Shown in pieces: positions 45,322-54,013 of a stretch of DNA of 64,000 bases. The DNA is taken from positions 1 through 64,000 of the forward strand of contig JAEYZM010000022.1 of NCBI GenBank assembly GCA_023427985.1, given 5' to 3'. The notes beneath the pieces were generated by a model, which saw only the letters and a list, made by a program, of their open reading frames with translations, was not told the origin of the DNA and did not search any database. Position 1 is the stretch's first letter. Each line of letters begins with the position of its first letter. Both the position numbers and the translations under genes were made by a program. This DNA is from Bacteroidota bacterium. Its GTDB lineage: Bacteria; Bacteroidota; Bacteroidia; Sphingobacteriales; Sphingobacteriaceae.

Positions 45322-45753
45322 TTATTCAGTTTTGATTAGTTTTTGCATATAGGACTTCGGACGTTTTAATGACTCGAAGCCAACTTTTTTATATAATTCA
45401 TGTGCATCTTTTGTTGCAAGCATCCATCTGCTTACCAATTTAAAATGCGGATCGTTTAAGATTGATTTTATTAGAAAAATAGATAATCCCTTACCTCGAA
45501 ACTCTTCTACAATAAATACATCTGATAAATAAGCAAAGCGTGCATTATCGCTCAATACTTTTGCAAAACCAATTTGAATGTTGTTATAATAAAGTCCATA
45601 AGCTCTAGAATTTTTTATCGACTTTTTTATAACAGGAACACTTAAATCTTTTGCCCAGTATTGTTTTTTAATTTCGGCACAAACCATTGGTAAATTAAAT
45701 TTACGTTGGTCAGTACTAATTAAATAATTTCGACGCTTAACTTTGTACGTCAT
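45322..45753 (-). CDS. GNAT family N-acetyltransferase
   Basis: A 143-residue single-domain acetyltransferase. The acetyl-CoA-binding motif is in YLSDVFIVEEFRGKGLSIFLI (Arg-Gly-x-Gly), preceded by the beta4 strand and followed by ATKDAHELYKKVGFE, the usual Tyr-containing C-terminal loop. The substrate cannot be inferred; the form is like the common small Bacteroidota GNATs. It is second in the run after the rhodanese gene (6-bp gap) and one base before fabD. Confidence 0.85.
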   Translation of the reverse strand: MTYKVKRRNYLISTDQRKFNLPMVCAEIKKQYWAKDLSVPVIKKSIKNSRAYGLYYNNIQIGFAKVLSDNARFAYLSDVFIVEEFRGKGLSIFLIKSILNDPHFKLVSRWMLATKDAHELYKKVGFESLKRPKSYMQKLIKTE

Positions 45754-45759
45754 ATGTTT

Positions 45760-46077
45760 TTATCCCGCTTTACTTGGATCAATTTCTGCAGCCCAAGCCA
45801 AGATTCCACCTTTTAAATTATATAAATTATTGAAACCATGGTTTTGCTCTAGTTGCATTATTGCTGCAGCACTTCTTGCACCACTTCTGCAATGCACCAC
45901 TACTGTTTTATCTTTCGATATTTTATCGGCTTCCAACAAAATATTTCCGAGTGGAATTAACTCGGCACCTAAATTGGCAGTATCGTATTCAAATTGTTCA
46001 CGAACATCAATGAGTTGAAAATCTTTTTTTTCATCCATCATTTTTTTTAATTCCTGAACTGTAATCTCTTTTACCAT
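45760..46077 (-). CDS. Rhodanese-like domain protein
   Basis: A 105-residue single rhodanese domain, with the active-site loop VVHCRSGARSA (Cys near residue 61) and preceding LIDVREQFEYDTANL. Such small proteins transfer sulfur from thiosulfate or another persulfide. It is the first gene of the minus-strand run to GNAT-fabD-tsaE-AsmA-histidine kinase. A TATCTTTG box (complement of 46095-46102), 17 nt upstream of the ATG, may be its -7 element, although no -33 TTTG is seen. Confidence 0.9.
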   Translation of the reverse strand: MVKEITVQELKKMMDEKKDFQLIDVREQFEYDTANLGAELIPLGNILLEADKISKDKTVVVHCRSGARSAAAIMQLEQNHGFNNLYNLKGGILAWAAEIDPSKAG

Positions 46078-46147
46078 AACTATTAATTTAAAGACAAAGA
46101 TAATTTTAATTCTAAAATACTATATATTTATCGAAATTACCCCTTAT

Positions 46148-47611
46148 ATGGCTGAACAAGAATTTAAAAAAGAACTCAAATTATTTGATTCTATAATGAT
46201 CGTAGCTGGCACTATGATTGGCTCAGGTATTTTCATTGTGAGCTCCGATATTGCTCGACAAGTTGGTTCATCGGGTTGGTTGTTACTGATTTGGTTATTA
46301 ACTGGTTTCATTACCATCGCAGGGGCATTAAGCTATGGAGAATTGGCGGGTATGATGCCTAAAGCCGGTGGACAATACGTATACCTTCGTGAAGCCTGGG
46401 GTAAACCCATCGCATTTTTATACGCTTGGACTTTATTTTTAGTGATACAAACAGGTACAATTGCTGCCGTTGGTGTAGCATTCGCAAAATATACTGGCGT
46501 ATTATTACCAGAAATTATTTCAGAAGACATTCTACTATTTTCGATATCGGGATTCAAAGTAAATTCAGTACAAATTCTAGCCATCCTAAGCATCATCCTT
46601 TTAAGTTATATTAATTCAAAAGGCGTGAAAAATGGAAAATTAATTCAGAATATTTTCGGCAGTACAAAAATCATTGCACTTTTTGGACTAATCATCGTAG
46701 GCTTATTGTTTGGAATTAATGCCGATGTAGTGAGCCTAAATTTTTCTGATATGTGGAGCGCAAGTTTGAGCGCTAAAGATGCGAATGGAAATTACCAGAT
46801 TACAGAAATTATATCTTGGGCAATTGTACCAGCAATTGGTATTGCCATGGTAGGGTCACTATTTTCAAGCGATGCTTGGAACAACATCGGATTTTCTGGC
46901 GATGAAATTCAGAACCCCAAACGCAATTTGGTATTAAGTATGGTTATTGGGACCTCTTTGGTAACGGTAATTTATATTTTGATGAACGTTGTGTATTTAT
47001 TAGTGCTTCCATTACAAGGAGATCCAAATGGTGCCGATGTAATGAGTCGTGGTATACAATATGCAAGCAACGATAGAGTAGCTGCAGCAGTTGCTCAAGC
47101 CATAGGCGGATCAGGAGCCACAGCATTGATGGCAGTGTTGATTATGATATCAACCTTCGGATGTAATAACGGATGTATACTTTCTGGAGCAAGAGTATAT
47201 TATGCAACAGCAAAAGATGGATTGTTTTTTTCAAACATGTCGAAACTCAATAAATTCAGTGTACCCGGTAATGCTCTGATTTATCAATGTATTTGGGCAT
47301 GCATCTTATGTTTATCGGGATCTTATGGCGATCTACTCGATTATGTTGTATTTGCAGTTTTGTTGTTTTATATCTTAACGATATTGGGAATTTTCAAATT
47401 AAGAATCTCTAAGCCAGATGCTGAACGTCCATACAAAGCTATGGGCTATCCATTTATTCCTATTTTATATATCTTGCTTGCATCGGCAGTATGTATTATT
47501 CTGCTAATTTATAAACCAAATTATTCATGGCCTGGATTAATCATTGTTGCAATGGGAATCCCAGTATATGCAATTTTTAAAAATAAAATAAAGGAGATTA
47601 ACGAACGATGA
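46148..47611 (+). CDS. APC family amino-acid permease
   Basis: A 487-residue integral membrane protein with about twelve hydrophobic segments. The N-terminal MIVAGTMIGSGIFIVSSDIARQVG is the conserved TM1 unwound segment that binds the amino-acid backbone, followed by GELAGMMPKAGGQYVYLREAWG typical of the LAT/APA branch. The cytoplasmic loop NPKRNLVLSMVIG precedes TM7. Substrate is unknown, possibly neutral amino acids. Its stop overlaps the start of the hydrolase by ATGA, so they are coupled. Confidence 0.92.
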   Translation: MAEQEFKKELKLFDSIMIVAGTMIGSGIFIVSSDIARQVGSSGWLLLIWLLTGFITIAGALSYGELAGMMPKAGGQYVYLREAWGKPIAFLYAWTLFLVIQTGTIAAVGVAFAKYTGVLLPEIISEDILLFSISGFKVNSVQILAILSIILLSYINSKGVKNGKLIQNIFGSTKIIALFGLIIVGLLFGINADVVSLNFSDMWSASLSAKDANGNYQITEIISWAIVPAIGIAMVGSLFSSDAWNNIGFSGDEIQNPKRNLVLSMVIGTSLVTVIYILMNVVYLLVLPLQGDPNGADVMSRGIQYASNDRVAAAVAQAIGGSGATALMAVLIMISTFGCNNGCILSGARVYYATAKDGLFFSNMSKLNKFSVPGNALIYQCIWACILCLSGSYGDLLDYVVFAVLLFYILTILGIFKLRISKPDAERPYKAMGYPFIPILYILLASAVCIILLIYKPNYSWPGLIIVAMGIPVYAIFKNKIKEINER

Positions 47612-48777
47612 GGAAATTTTTATTGCTAATAAGTATAGTATGTTTCATAGCGTGTAAAGAAAAAAAAGATTCGAAAATATCGATAACAGAAGAGAGCCTA
47701 CCAGCATACGATACAATAGCATTTAAAAATAAAGCATCAAAAATTGATCAATTTTTTAAAAATCTTTCAGAAAAAAATAATTTTCATGGTAGCGTTTTGA
47801 TAAGCTATAATGAACACATATTGTATCAAAACGCTTTTGGATTTGAAGATCCAATTAAAAAGAAAAAGCCTTTAAAGACGAAATCCATTTATCAACTTGC
47901 ATCCGTAAGTAAACAATTTACCGCGGCTGCAATATTAAAATTAATGGAAGAAGGTAAATTAAATTTAAGCGATTCCATTCAACGATTTTTCCCAGCATTT
48001 CCTTATAAGAATATCACGGTTGAACTTTTGTTAACACATAGAGGCGGACTTGGGAATTACACTTACTTCACAGAAAAGTTTACAGATAGAAAAACTCCAT
48101 TAAGCAATTTGGGTGTAGTTGATTTAATGATAAAACATAAACCTGAAATCTATTTTTTCCCAGATAGAAGGATGGATTACAGTAATACAGGATATGTAAT
48201 TCTAGCGGCTATTGTAGAAAAAGTTTCTGGAATGACTTTCAAAGAATACATGGAGAAAAAAATCTTCAGACCGCTAGGAATGAAACATACATATGTGTTG
48301 GATGTAAATCATTTATCTGATTTTAATTATGTGGAAGCATACGATAAGTGGGCTGCAAAAGTCCGACACGACTATCTCGATGGCGCAACTGGAGATAAAG
48401 GAATTTATTCGACCATAGGAGATATGCATATTTGGGATAGAGTATTATATTCTGGCAAATTTTTGAGCGATTCAACCTTAAAGATGATGTATAGTCCTGG
48501 AAGTAAATCCTTGCAAGGTCCTTTTAATTATGCATTCGGTTGGAGAACGTATCAGTTAGAAACTGGCGAAATAATTATTTACCATGGCGGTTGGTGGAAT
48601 GGATTTAAAACTTTCTTTATGCGTGATATAGAAAATAGACATTCCATTATCATATTATGTAATAATGAACGATCTAACTTTAGAAATCTAGATCCGCTAG
48701 TAGATATTATATATGATCGTAAAGGAAATTCTAAAGTGAATTTTTCAGCGTATTTGCATCATACACCTTATAGGTAG
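47608..48777 (+). CDS. Beta-lactamase/serine hydrolase family lipoprotein
   Basis: A 389-residue predicted lipoprotein (lipobox CFIAC, Cys near residue 16) with a class C beta-lactamase/D,D-peptidase fold. The catalytic Ser-x-x-Lys is in SVSKQFTAAAIL near residue 98, the YSN motif in DYSNTGYVIL near 191, and the third element is HGGWWNG near 330 in place of KTG. Such enzymes may act as D-aminopeptidases, esterases or D,D-peptidases. Coupling to an amino-acid permease suggests release and uptake of amino acids or small peptides (inference). A strong hairpin follows at 48813-48849. Confidence 0.88.
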   Translation: MRKFLLLISIVCFIACKEKKDSKISITEESLPAYDTIAFKNKASKIDQFFKNLSEKNNFHGSVLISYNEHILYQNAFGFEDPIKKKKPLKTKSIYQLASVSKQFTAAAILKLMEEGKLNLSDSIQRFFPAFPYKNITVELLLTHRGGLGNYTYFTEKFTDRKTPLSNLGVVDLMIKHKPEIYFFPDRRMDYSNTGYVILAAIVEKVSGMTFKEYMEKKIFRPLGMKHTYVLDVNHLSDFNYVEAYDKWAAKVRHDYLDGATGDKGIYSTIGDMHIWDRVLYSGKFLSDSTLKMMYSPGSKSLQGPFNYAFGWRTYQLETGEIIIYHGGWWNGFKTFFMRDIENRHSIIILCNNERSNFRNLDPLVDIIYDRKGNSKVNFSAYLHHTPYR

Positions 48778-48812
48778 ATGTAAAATTTAGAATTTAGAGT
48801 TAAGAATTGGTA

Positions 48813-48849
48813 ATTCAGGATGTAAGAATTGTATTCTTACATCCTGAAT
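48813..48849. terminator. 17-bp perfect hairpin between convergent genes
   Basis: Arms 48813-48829 and 48833-48849 are perfectly complementary with a 3-nt loop. It lies 35 bp after the serine hydrolase stop and 8 bp before the stop of the opposite gene, so it can terminate both. No long U-tract follows on either strand. It is preceded by an A/T-rich repeat-like stretch (48781-48810). Confidence 0.65.
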
Positions 48850-48856
48850 GGTATAA

Positions 48857-49558
48857 TTATTTAATGATTACTTTATCAGAAGCGATTAACGTACCATCGG
48901 CATTAAGTTGACATAGGTATAATCCTGAAGTAAATTCAGATACGTTTAATTTTATTAGACCATCTGTAGTGTTAACTTTTTCTGAATAGACTAATTTCCC
49001 AGTAAAGTCGAACAATTGAATCTCTGCATTATTGAATGATTGATTGGCATTAAACGCTAAACTTAAATCATTATCGGCAGGATTCGGGAATACTTTTACA
49101 AAACTTAAATGTGAATTATTAATAATACCAGTAGTTCCGAGTGCATACGTAATAATTACACAAGCAGAATCGGTTTCGCTTACGTTTTTCACGCAATACT
49201 CAACTATACTAGTTCCCATTGTTCCTAGTGGGTCGAGGTAGGTGATAATTGAATTATCACTAGCACCTGAATTTAAACTAATAACATCTGGAGATTTATT
49301 GACATTTGGAGGATAACAAGTAACTCCAAAGCAGAAATAACTTAAATGTCCTGCTGCGACATTGATTTTTTTGCGCAACACATATACATTTTCAGTGCTG
49401 TTACCTACATTTTTTACATGTATGTCTACATGGGCTATACTAGTTTCAGGGCCTGTATACGTATAATTAGCACTAGCTGGAGTAGTAATTTGTAAGTTTT
49501 GAGCATTTGCAATCATGGAAATGAATACAATAGCAATTAAGGGTAATAGTTTTTTCAT
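48857..49558 (-). CDS. Secreted protein with Cys-containing domain and T9SS sorting domain
   Basis: A 233-residue surface protein. Signal peptide residues 1-19 (ending MIANAQ), a beta-sandwich-like domain at about 22-150 with a conserved FCFGVTCYPPNV (Cys near 77 and 82) and ENVYVLRKKI, and a type A T9SS C-terminal domain (VFPNPADNDLSLAF ... FTGKLVYSEK ... GLYLCQLN ... VIIK). The Cys-bearing domain occurs in many Bacteroidota secreted proteins, often near Omp28-type proteins. It diverges from the Omp28/T9SS gene at 49739 (180-bp spacer). Function unknown. Confidence 0.85.
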   Translation of the reverse strand: MKKLLPLIAIVFISMIANAQNLQITTPASANYTYTGPETSIAHVDIHVKNVGNSTENVYVLRKKINVAAGHLSYFCFGVTCYPPNVNKSPDVISLNSGASDNSIITYLDPLGTMGTSIVEYCVKNVSETDSACVIITYALGTTGIINNSHLSFVKVFPNPADNDLSLAFNANQSFNNAEIQLFDFTGKLVYSEKVNTTDGLIKLNVSEFTSGLYLCQLNADGTLIASDKVIIK

Positions 49559-49738
49559 ATAAAATTCTTGATTTTGTAAAAGTAGGAATAATTATTAAAA
49601 ACTTCAATTCACTGAATATCAGAAATTATTGTGTTTTATTACAATTTAAACTCATTTTCAAAATGGTATTGAAAAATCATTTCATAATCTATCAAAAATT
49701 ACATAAAATTGATAATTAATTAAACTCAAACAATCACA

Positions 49739-51793
49739 ATGAAAAAAATCTTTACCCTCTTATTTGCAATCTTTTTATACATTGCAAGTGCATCGGCACA
49801 ATATTATTACATTCCAAGTCTATCTGCGGGTCAAAATCCGAAAGGGTTGAATATTGACGAGGAGCAGCCTGGAACCACAGGATGGACTGATATTGCGGGA
49901 ACTAGTAACACCCCAATTTGGTCGTCTGTCGTTCAATTACCAGCTGGATTTAATTTTCTATTTAATGGTAGTTCACAAAGTCAGTACAAAGTATCAACTA
50001 GTGGTGTCCTAACATTTACTACATCAGCTGTAACTGCACCTACGTCTACAAACGCTACATTGCCTAGCGCTTCTATTCCTGATAATTCAATTATGGTATG
50101 GGGTTTGGCTTCTTTAGGTACAAATGATAGAGTGCGCCACAAGACATTTGGTGTTGCCCCGAATAGACAACACTGGATTCAATTTAGTTCATACTCAGCA
50201 CCTGGTTCTTCGGGTAACAATTTCACTTATTGGGCTATAGTATTAGAAGAAGGTACAAATGATATTTACTTAGTTGATCAAAGAACTTATTTTACACCAT
50301 TAAGTTTAACCTTAGGTATTCAAATTGATGGCGCCAATGCATTTATGGTGAATGGTGCACCGAATACACAATCTGTTGCAACGTTAGATGCTAATTATGC
50401 GGGTCCTGATGATAATGCTTTTTATAGATTCATTTACGGAACTCAAGCGGCAAACGATGCTGAATTATCTAAATTAACTTATCCAACAGTTGGTGGATTA
50501 ACTACACCTGTTGATATCACTGGTATGATTTCAAATGTTGGATCACAATCAATTTCTAGCATTACTATTAAATATGAAGCAAATGGACAAGTATATACAG
50601 ATTCAAAAACTGGATTAAACATTGCATCTGGAGAGTCTTATACATTTACGCACTCTACTCCATTCACGCTTCCTTCAGTTGGTAGCTGGCCAATAAAAGT
50701 TTGGACAGAATTAAGTGGTGACTCAAACTTTGATAACGATACTTTAACTAGAACTGTTTCTGCACTTTCATTTTTACCAACAAAACGTATAGTATTTGAA
50801 GAAGGTACTGGCACTTGGTGTGGATGGTGCCCAAGAGGTACTGTGTTTATGGATTCAATGCACAAAACATATCCAACAACAGCAATGTTAATTGCGGTTC
50901 ATAATAGTGACCCGATGGTAGTGCCAGAATACGATGGTGGCATGGGTAGTTTAATTTCAGGATATCCTTCTGGATTGGTAGATAGAAAAAATGGAGAATT
51001 TGATCCATCACAATTCTTTACAGAATATACAAAACGAATTACAGAATTAGCAGCATGTGATGTTGATGTTCAAGCAAGTTTCGATGCTGGTTCAAGACTA
51101 TTGGATATTGATTTAAGTGCTACTTTTGCTGTTGACTATTCAGGAGATTTACGTTTCAATTGTGTTATTGTTGAAGACGACGTAAGAGGTACAGCTAGTG
51201 GATATGCTCAAGTGAATTATTATTCGGGTGGTGGAAATGGTCCAATGGGTAATTATCATAATTTACCTTCACCAGTTCCTGCAAGTCAGATGGTTTACGA
51301 TCATGTTGCAAGAGCAATTTTAGGTGGATGGAATGGAAGTTCAGGAAGCTTACCTTCTTCTGTTTCTGCAAATTCTACTCATACATTCAATTATCAGTAT
51401 ACAGTTCCAGCTGGTTACGATGAAGGGTACTTGCATGTAATTGCTTGGGTAACGGATGCAAATACTGGAGAGATAATTAATGCAAATGAAAAGAATTTTG
51501 CGACAGGGATTTCAAAATATAAATCAGAAAACTTTACAGTATCTACCTTCCCGAATCCTTCTAATGGTACAACTAACTTTGAAGTTAAATTACCTAGAAT
51601 GATTGATGGTATTTCTTTAGAAATATTTGATTTAACAGGCCGACTTGTTTATTCGACAGATGCTGGTGCTGTGGTTGGAGGTTCTAAATTCTTCACTTGG
51701 GAAGCGTCTGAAAATATTCCAAACGGTATTTATCAAGCAGTGGTAAAAGTAGGATCTGAATCAGTTGCTACTAAGTTAGTACTAACACGATAA
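49739..51793 (+). CDS. Omp28-related protein with thioredoxin-like CxxC and T9SS sorting domain
   Basis: A 684-residue surface protein. Signal peptide residues 1-20 (ending SASA), an N-terminal beta domain (about 25-235), an Ig-like segment (250-340), an Omp28/thioredoxin-fold domain with FEEGTGTWCGWCPRG near 354-368 (the CxxC pair), and a type A T9SS C-terminal domain (FPNPSNGTTNF ... NGIYQAVVKVG). The motif TWCGWCPRG is close to a redox-active thioredoxin centre. A strong terminator-like hairpin follows at 51814-51849. It heads a cluster of three thioredoxin-fold proteins; electron donors and partners are unknown. Confidence 0.88.
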   Translation: MKKIFTLLFAIFLYIASASAQYYYIPSLSAGQNPKGLNIDEEQPGTTGWTDIAGTSNTPIWSSVVQLPAGFNFLFNGSSQSQYKVSTSGVLTFTTSAVTAPTSTNATLPSASIPDNSIMVWGLASLGTNDRVRHKTFGVAPNRQHWIQFSSYSAPGSSGNNFTYWAIVLEEGTNDIYLVDQRTYFTPLSLTLGIQIDGANAFMVNGAPNTQSVATLDANYAGPDDNAFYRFIYGTQAANDAELSKLTYPTVGGLTTPVDITGMISNVGSQSISSITIKYEANGQVYTDSKTGLNIASGESYTFTHSTPFTLPSVGSWPIKVWTELSGDSNFDNDTLTRTVSALSFLPTKRIVFEEGTGTWCGWCPRGTVFMDSMHKTYPTTAMLIAVHNSDPMVVPEYDGGMGSLISGYPSGLVDRKNGEFDPSQFFTEYTKRITELAACDVDVQASFDAGSRLLDIDLSATFAVDYSGDLRFNCVIVEDDVRGTASGYAQVNYYSGGGNGPMGNYHNLPSPVPASQMVYDHVARAILGGWNGSSGSLPSSVSANSTHTFNYQYTVPAGYDEGYLHVIAWVTDANTGEIINANEKNFATGISKYKSENFTVSTFPNPSNGTTNFEVKLPRMIDGISLEIFDLTGRLVYSTDAGAVVGGSKFFTWEASENIPNGIYQAVVKVGSESVATKLVLTR

Positions 51794-51813
51794 TTCTATT
51801 CTATTCAATTCTT

Positions 51814-51849
51814 AAAAAGAACAGTCAAAATGTTTTGACTGTTCTTTTT
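51814..51849 (+). terminator. Strong hairpin with T-tract after the Omp28/T9SS gene
   Basis: Arms 51814-51830 and 51833-51849 are perfectly complementary over 17 bp with a 2-nt loop, and the right arm ends in a run of T. It lies 20 bp after the stop codon and only 19 nt before the ATG of the TlpA-like gene, so readthrough may control that gene. Confidence 0.8.
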
Positions 51850-51868
51850 AATTTAATTAATTTACGCA

Positions 51869-52372
51869 ATGAAAAAAATCTTATTAATTCTAATTGCAAT
51901 TTTAAGTGTCAATTTAGCACTTGCTCAAAATAAAATTCCTTCAGCAGAAGTAAAAAAAATTGCAGGTGAAAGCTTTAATACATCAGAATTATCCAACGAT
52001 GGCAAGCCTATGATTATTAGTTTTTGGGCAACATGGTGCAAGCCTTGTGTACAAGAATTAACTGCAATTGCAGAACAATATGAAGAATGGCAAAAAGAAA
52101 CAGGTGTAAAGGTAATTGCAATTTCTACTGATGATTCAAGAAATATGGCAAGAGTTCAACCTTTTGTATCATCGCGTAGTTGGGAATACGAAGTGTATTT
52201 GGATCCGAACGGCGATTTTAAACGCGCATTAAATGTCAACAATATTCCTCATACATTTTTAGTGGATGGAAAAGGTGAAATTGTTTGGCAACATAATTCT
52301 TACACACCGGGTGATGAAGAGGAATTGTACGAATTGGTAAAAAAAGTTGCAAAAGGAGAAGCGATTAAATAA
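51869..52372 (+). CDS. TlpA-like thiol-disulfide oxidoreductase
   Basis: A 167-residue exported thioredoxin-fold protein: signal peptide residues 1-20 (ending LAQ) and the catalytic motif FWATWCKPC near residue 52-60, followed by the cis-Pro region NNIPHTFLVDGKGEIVWQ. It probably reduces or isomerises disulfides on exported proteins. Its stop is two bases before the DUF6029 gene, so these form a transcript with the second Omp28 gene. A terminator-like hairpin sits just upstream. Confidence 0.92.
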   Translation: MKKILLILIAILSVNLALAQNKIPSAEVKKIAGESFNTSELSNDGKPMIISFWATWCKPCVQELTAIAEQYEEWQKETGVKVIAISTDDSRNMARVQPFVSSRSWEYEVYLDPNGDFKRALNVNNIPHTFLVDGKGEIVWQHNSYTPGDEEELYELVKKVAKGEAIK

Positions 52373-52374
52373 TA

Positions 52375-54009
52375 ATGAAAAGAGTATTATTCTTTTTGTT
52401 GCTTTTTGCAATAACGATTCAAACAAAAGCACAAGAAAACGAAAATAAATTTCAAGCTGGTGAGATACATGGTAATTTCCAGTTCGATGCACAAAATTAT
52501 TTTGAAGATACGATTATAGGTGCACAAGAAGTTCCTGAACGTATTCGTATGAATAGTTTTGCGAACATTAATTATACTCGAGGTGCATTCAAAGCAGGGA
52601 TTCGTTATGAATCCTATCAGAAACCCTTACTAGGATTTGATCCCAGATACAATGGAAGCGGCATAACATATCGATATGCCTCTTACGATCACGATGGTCT
52701 AGAATTCACGGTTGGAAACTTTTACGAACAGTTTGGTACTGGATTAATTTTTAGATCTTATGAAGAACGTGGTTTGGGTTTAGATAATGCGATGGATGGA
52801 GTACGACTTAGATACCGTCCGACAAAAGGAGTTTATTTAAAAGCGGTAATTGGTCAACAGAGATTTTTCTTTGGAAAGGGAGAAGGAATAGTTAGGGGTT
52901 TGGATGGAGAGGTTAATTTGAATGAAACATTTCCGAATTTATTTAATTCAAAAGCAACGTATATCATTGGAGGTTCTGCTGTGAGTAAGTATCAGGACGA
53001 TCAAAATCCTTTGAAAATATTACCTGAGAATGTTGCAGCATTTGCAGGTCGATTCAATGTAATTACTCCCAAAATAAATTTCTTCACAGAGTATGCGTAT
53101 AAAATAAACGATCCATCTTTTACGAACCGATATATATATAAACCGGGCTCTGCATTATTTACATCGGCAACGTATACATCGAAAGGATTGAGCTTGATGG
53201 CATCTGCAAAATATGTAGATAATATGGATTTCAAATCGAATCGCGATGCAGATGGGAATGTGTTACTGATTAATTATTTACCAGCGATTACAAAACAATA
53301 TACCTATGCATTTGCTGCGTTTTATCCCTATGCTACACAACCTAATGGAGAGTTCGGATATCAGGCAGAGATTTCTTATAATTTCAAAAAAGGTACCGCA
53401 CTAGGTGGTAAGTACGGAACTCTTGTTAGTTTGCAATATTCGCATGTGAGTAGCTTGGATACTACAAGAATTACTGGTGGATTAGGCTATGAAGTTAATG
53501 GCATTTCAAAAGGAAAAGTGTTGATGTATGAAGATGTAGAATTTGTAGTTACAAAAAAAATCAATCAAAAATGGAAAGGTTCTGCAACCTATATGTACCA
53601 AGTATTTAATAAAGACGTAGTACAAGGTTTATCGGGATTTGGTACTTTATACACGCATATTTGGATTGCAGAAGCACAGTATAAAATCAATAGAAAAAAT
53701 TCTATACGTGCAGAAGCACAACAGTTATATACTAAGCAAGACGAAGGTCAATGGGCCATGGGGCTAATAGAATATACCGTTTCACCACATTGGTTTTTTG
53801 CTGTATTTGATCAGTTTAATTATAATAATCCCAAAAATTCTTTACGTGAGGTACACTATATCACTGGAACTTTCGGTTATATAAGAAATGCAACGCGTAT
53901 TGCAGTATCTTATGGCAGACAAAGAGAGGGCTATTTATGTGTGGGGGGTGTATGTCGACTAATACCTGCAGCTAGTGGTTTGGGTATTTCAGTAACTTCA
54001 AGTTTTTAA
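52375..54009 (+). CDS. DUF6029 family outer-membrane beta-barrel-like protein
   Basis: A 544-residue exported protein with a signal peptide (residues 1-21, ending TKAQ). The rest consists of alternating beta strands with aromatic ends (GAFKAGIRYESYQ, GLEFTVGNFYEQFGTGL, VYLKAVIGQQRFFFG, NRKNSIRAEAQQLYT) and ends in GLGISVTSSF with a terminal Phe, the mark of an outer-membrane barrel. The family is Bacteroidota-specific with no assigned function that I know. It lies between TlpA-like and Omp28 genes with spacers of 2 and 4 bp. A role as porin or assembly partner for the thiol proteins is inference. Confidence 0.82.
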   Translation: MKRVLFFLLLFAITIQTKAQENENKFQAGEIHGNFQFDAQNYFEDTIIGAQEVPERIRMNSFANINYTRGAFKAGIRYESYQKPLLGFDPRYNGSGITYRYASYDHDGLEFTVGNFYEQFGTGLIFRSYEERGLGLDNAMDGVRLRYRPTKGVYLKAVIGQQRFFFGKGEGIVRGLDGEVNLNETFPNLFNSKATYIIGGSAVSKYQDDQNPLKILPENVAAFAGRFNVITPKINFFTEYAYKINDPSFTNRYIYKPGSALFTSATYTSKGLSLMASAKYVDNMDFKSNRDADGNVLLINYLPAITKQYTYAFAAFYPYATQPNGEFGYQAEISYNFKKGTALGGKYGTLVSLQYSHVSSLDTTRITGGLGYEVNGISKGKVLMYEDVEFVVTKKINQKWKGSATYMYQVFNKDVVQGLSGFGTLYTHIWIAEAQYKINRKNSIRAEAQQLYTKQDEGQWAMGLIEYTVSPHWFFAVFDQFNYNNPKNSLREVHYITGTFGYIRNATRIAVSYGRQREGYLCVGGVCRLIPAASGLGISVTSSF

Positions 54010-54013
54010 TGAA

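Noticed and set aside
46123..46130. TATATTTA as the -7 box of the amino-acid permease
   Set aside because: It lacks the final G of TAnnTTTG and no -33 TTTG is present; it could not be distinguished from A/T-rich background.
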